DNA of 64,000 nucleotides, from contig PAZH01000088.1 in NCBI GenBank assembly GCA_002716125.1, forward strand, positions 1 through 64,000, in the 5' to 3' direction. Shown piece after piece: positions 62,483 through 64,000 of this stretch (positions are counted from its first letter, which is position 1; each line of letters begins with the position of its first letter). Position numbers and translations under genes: made by a program. The notes under the pieces were generated by a model. That model saw only the letters and a program-made list of their open reading frames with translations, was not told the origin of the DNA and made no database searches. The DNA comes from Rhodospirillaceae bacterium. Lineage in GTDB: Bacteria > Pseudomonadota > Alphaproteobacteria > UBA8366.

Positions 62483-64000
62483 ATGAGTTTGTACACCGAC
62501 TATCTGAATGAAATCGAAGAGCGCAAATCGCAGAATTTGGCCCCGAAGCCCATTGAGGATGGTGCCCTTGTGAGCGAGATCATCGCGCAGATCAAAGACA
62601 CAGGCAACGAACACCGAGACGATTCGGTCAAATTCTTCATCTACAATACGCTACCGGGGACGACGAGCGCGGCTGGCGTCAAAGCGGCTTTCCTAAAAGA
62701 GATCATTCTCGGCCAAGCGACGGTGGCGGAAATCCCACCCGCTCACGCATTTGAACTGTTGTCCCATATGAAGGGCGGCCCTTCGGTTGAAGTTCTGCTG
62801 GATCTGGCCTTGGGCGATGATGCCGCGATTGCCGCTCAGGCGGGCGAAGTGCTCAAGACACAAGTTTATCTGTATGCGGCGGACACGGACCGCCTGGCCG
62901 AAGCCTATCGCGCGGGCAATGCGGTCGCCAAAGATATTATCGAGAGTTATTCGAAGGCCGAGTTCTTCACGAAACTGCCGGATATCGAAGACGAGATTAA
63001 GGTCGTCACCTATGTTGCAGCCGAGGGCGATATCTCCACGGACTTGATGTCGCCCGGCAACAAGGCACACTCGCGGGCGGACCGTGAGTTGCACGGCAAG
63101 AGCTTCGTCTCCGAGGCGGCGCAGCAAGAAATCCGCGCCCTGCAGGCGGAGCATCCGGACAAACGCGTGATGCTGATTGCCGAGAAAGGCACGATGGGTG
63201 TCGGCTCCTCTCGGATGTCGGGCGTGAATAACGTCGCGCTTTGGACCGGCAAGGAGACAAGCCCCTATATTCCGTTCGTCAATAACGCGCCAATTGTTGC
63301 AGGCACGAACGGCATCTCGCCGATCTTTATGACGGCCCTGGGCGTGACTGGCGGTATCGGGATCGACCTGAAGAACTGGGGCCGCGTGATGGATGAGGAT
63401 GGCAACCCGATCCTCAACAATGACGGTAATCCCGTTCTCGAGGAGAAGTATTCCGTCGCCACGGGCACGGTTCTGACCATTAAAACAAAAGATGGGAAGT
63501 TGTGCGGCGCGGACGGTATGGAAGAGCTTGTCGACGTCGCGTCATCGTTCTCGCCGCAGAGCGTCGAATTTATTAAAGCGGGCGGTTCTTATGCCGTTGT
63601 CTTCGGCAAGAAACTGCAAACATTCGCTGCCGAGACCATGGGCACCGAGTTGAAATCCGCTTATGCACCCTCGAAAGAGCTTTCGCACAAGGGCCAGGGC
63701 CTCACAGCGGTCGAAAAAATCTTCAACAAGAATGCCGTCGGCGTGGCGGAAGATACCGTCCTGCACGCCGGCTCGGACGTTCGGGTGAAGGTGAATATCG
63801 TCGGCTCGCAGGACACGACCGGACCGATGACGGTGCAGGAACTTGAGGCCATGGCGGCGACGGTGATCTCACCGGACGTTGACGGTGCCTACCAATCCGG
63901 TTGCCATACGGCTTCGGTTTGGGATGTAAAGGCACAGGCCAATACGCCGAAACTCATGGAGTTCATGAATAAGTTCGGCCTCATCACGGGGCGCGACCCT
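62483..64000 (+). CDS. acnB: Aconitate hydratase B, N-terminal 506 residues (runs off window end)
   Basis: An open frame from ATG 62483 (MSLYTDYLNEIEERKSQNLA) to the window edge matches AcnB: the N-terminal HEAT-like domain (residues 1-160), the swivel domain with GVGSSRMSGVNN (usual GTGSSR), then the start of the catalytic part with VGSQDTTGPMTVQELE and SGCHTASVWD. AcnB isomerises citrate and isocitrate with a 4Fe-4S cluster; the cluster cysteines lie beyond the window. The usual length is about 860 residues. No SD is obvious before the ATG. It is long enough to be easily missed only because it has no stop in the window. Confidence 0.95.
   Translation, partial: MSLYTDYLNEIEERKSQNLAPKPIEDGALVSEIIAQIKDTGNEHRDDSVKFFIYNTLPGTTSAAGVKAAFLKEIILGQATVAEIPPAHAFELLSHMKGGPSVEVLLDLALGDDAAIAAQAGEVLKTQVYLYAADTDRLAEAYRAGNAVAKDIIESYSKAEFFTKLPDIEDEIKVVTYVAAEGDISTDLMSPGNKAHSRADRELHGKSFVSEAAQQEIRALQAEHPDKRVMLIAEKGTMGVGSSRMSGVNNVALWTGKETSPYIPFVNNAPIVAGTNGISPIFMTALGVTGGIGIDLKNWGRVMDEDGNPILNNDGNPVLEEKYSVATGTVLTIKTKDGKLCGADGMEELVDVASSFSPQSVEFIKAGGSYAVVFGKKLQTFAAETMGTELKSAYAPSKELSHKGQGLTAVEKIFNKNAVGVAEDTVLHAGSDVRVKVNIVGSQDTTGPMTVQELEAMAATVISPDVDGAYQSGCHTASVWDVKAQANTPKLMEFMNKFGLITGRDP

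Noticed and set aside
61574-62614. 346-residue minus-strand ORF covering the dienelactone hydrolase gene and the acnB start
   Set aside because: The opposite strand carries two complete family matches with catalytic residues.
1-64000. CRISPR arrays, prophage, insertion sequences, rRNA or tRNA genes
   Set aside because: No regularly spaced repeats, transposase or integrase genes, or RNA gene signatures were seen on reading both strands.

Overview
The window is a stretch of an alphaproteobacterial chromosome. The backbone order and content are typical of that class: purM-purN, HdaA next to an AI-2E family permease and a CDP-alcohol phosphatidyltransferase, divK-pleD, EipB, a zinc-finger DinB, rnr-topA-dprA-plsY-pyrC-pyrB and ruvX. 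Many CaiB-type CoA transferases, an MFS exporter, TauD-like and 2OG-Fe(II) enzymes, a betaine-forming methyltransferase and a selenoprotein of the UGSC type suggest a free-living, probably marine, Rhodospirillales-like bacterium. This is inferred from gene content only; no rRNA or tRNA gene was seen.

Layout. 1-6.5 kb: the N-terminus of an ABC-F ATPase, ndk, a tiny COX4-like membrane protein, purN/purM, then an overlapping run of DUF2066, phosphatidyltransferase, AI-2E permease and hda. 6.5-9.5 kb: accessory genes (atypical SDR, CoA transferase, an orphan DppB-type permease). 9.5-16.4 kb: SixA-like phosphatase, ppk1-ppx, an M23 peptidase, rnd and slyX. 16.4-19.2 kb: MFS exporter and a second CoA transferase. 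19.3-30.6 kb: aspS, a diguanylate cyclase, a hydroxyacid reductase, eipB, dinB/ROK kinase, divK, a pleD broken by one in-frame stop, rpmG, NUDIX and a C-terminal processing peptidase. 30.7-39.8 kb: a long minus-strand run of rnr, topA, dprA, plsY, pyrC-like and pyrB. 40-64 kb: mostly accessory metabolism, with ruvX, metY and acnB scattered in it.

The strongest unusual signal is at 43378-45108. Two minus-strand reading frames are joined by an in-frame UGA inside the motif C-U-G-S-C, and a 13-bp hairpin with a G in its apical loop begins four bases after it. This is a selenoprotein that an ordinary gene caller would split or truncate. A second in-frame UGA (61226-61228) lies in a GNAT acetyltransferase that is otherwise complete, at a position where I recall relatives having Cys, with a short SECIS-like hairpin after it. 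It is a candidate new selenoprotein, but a nonsense mutation is a real alternative, because two other genes in the window carry translational lesions (amber stop in pleD; one-base deletion in a GNAT gene at 49.4 kb).

A six-gene minus-strand operon at 56.8-60.8 kb (DUF3429, FeS-type photolyase/cryptochrome, a two-helix membrane protein, an unknown protein, a DUF393 thiol protein and an SDR) looks like a light-stress module. Candidate regulatory DNA includes a GGTACCA direct repeat spaced exactly 21 bp between the ROK kinase and divK, palindromes in the divK leader, a palindrome in the GNAT/DLH divergent region, and a REP-like inverted repeat upstream of the TauD gene.
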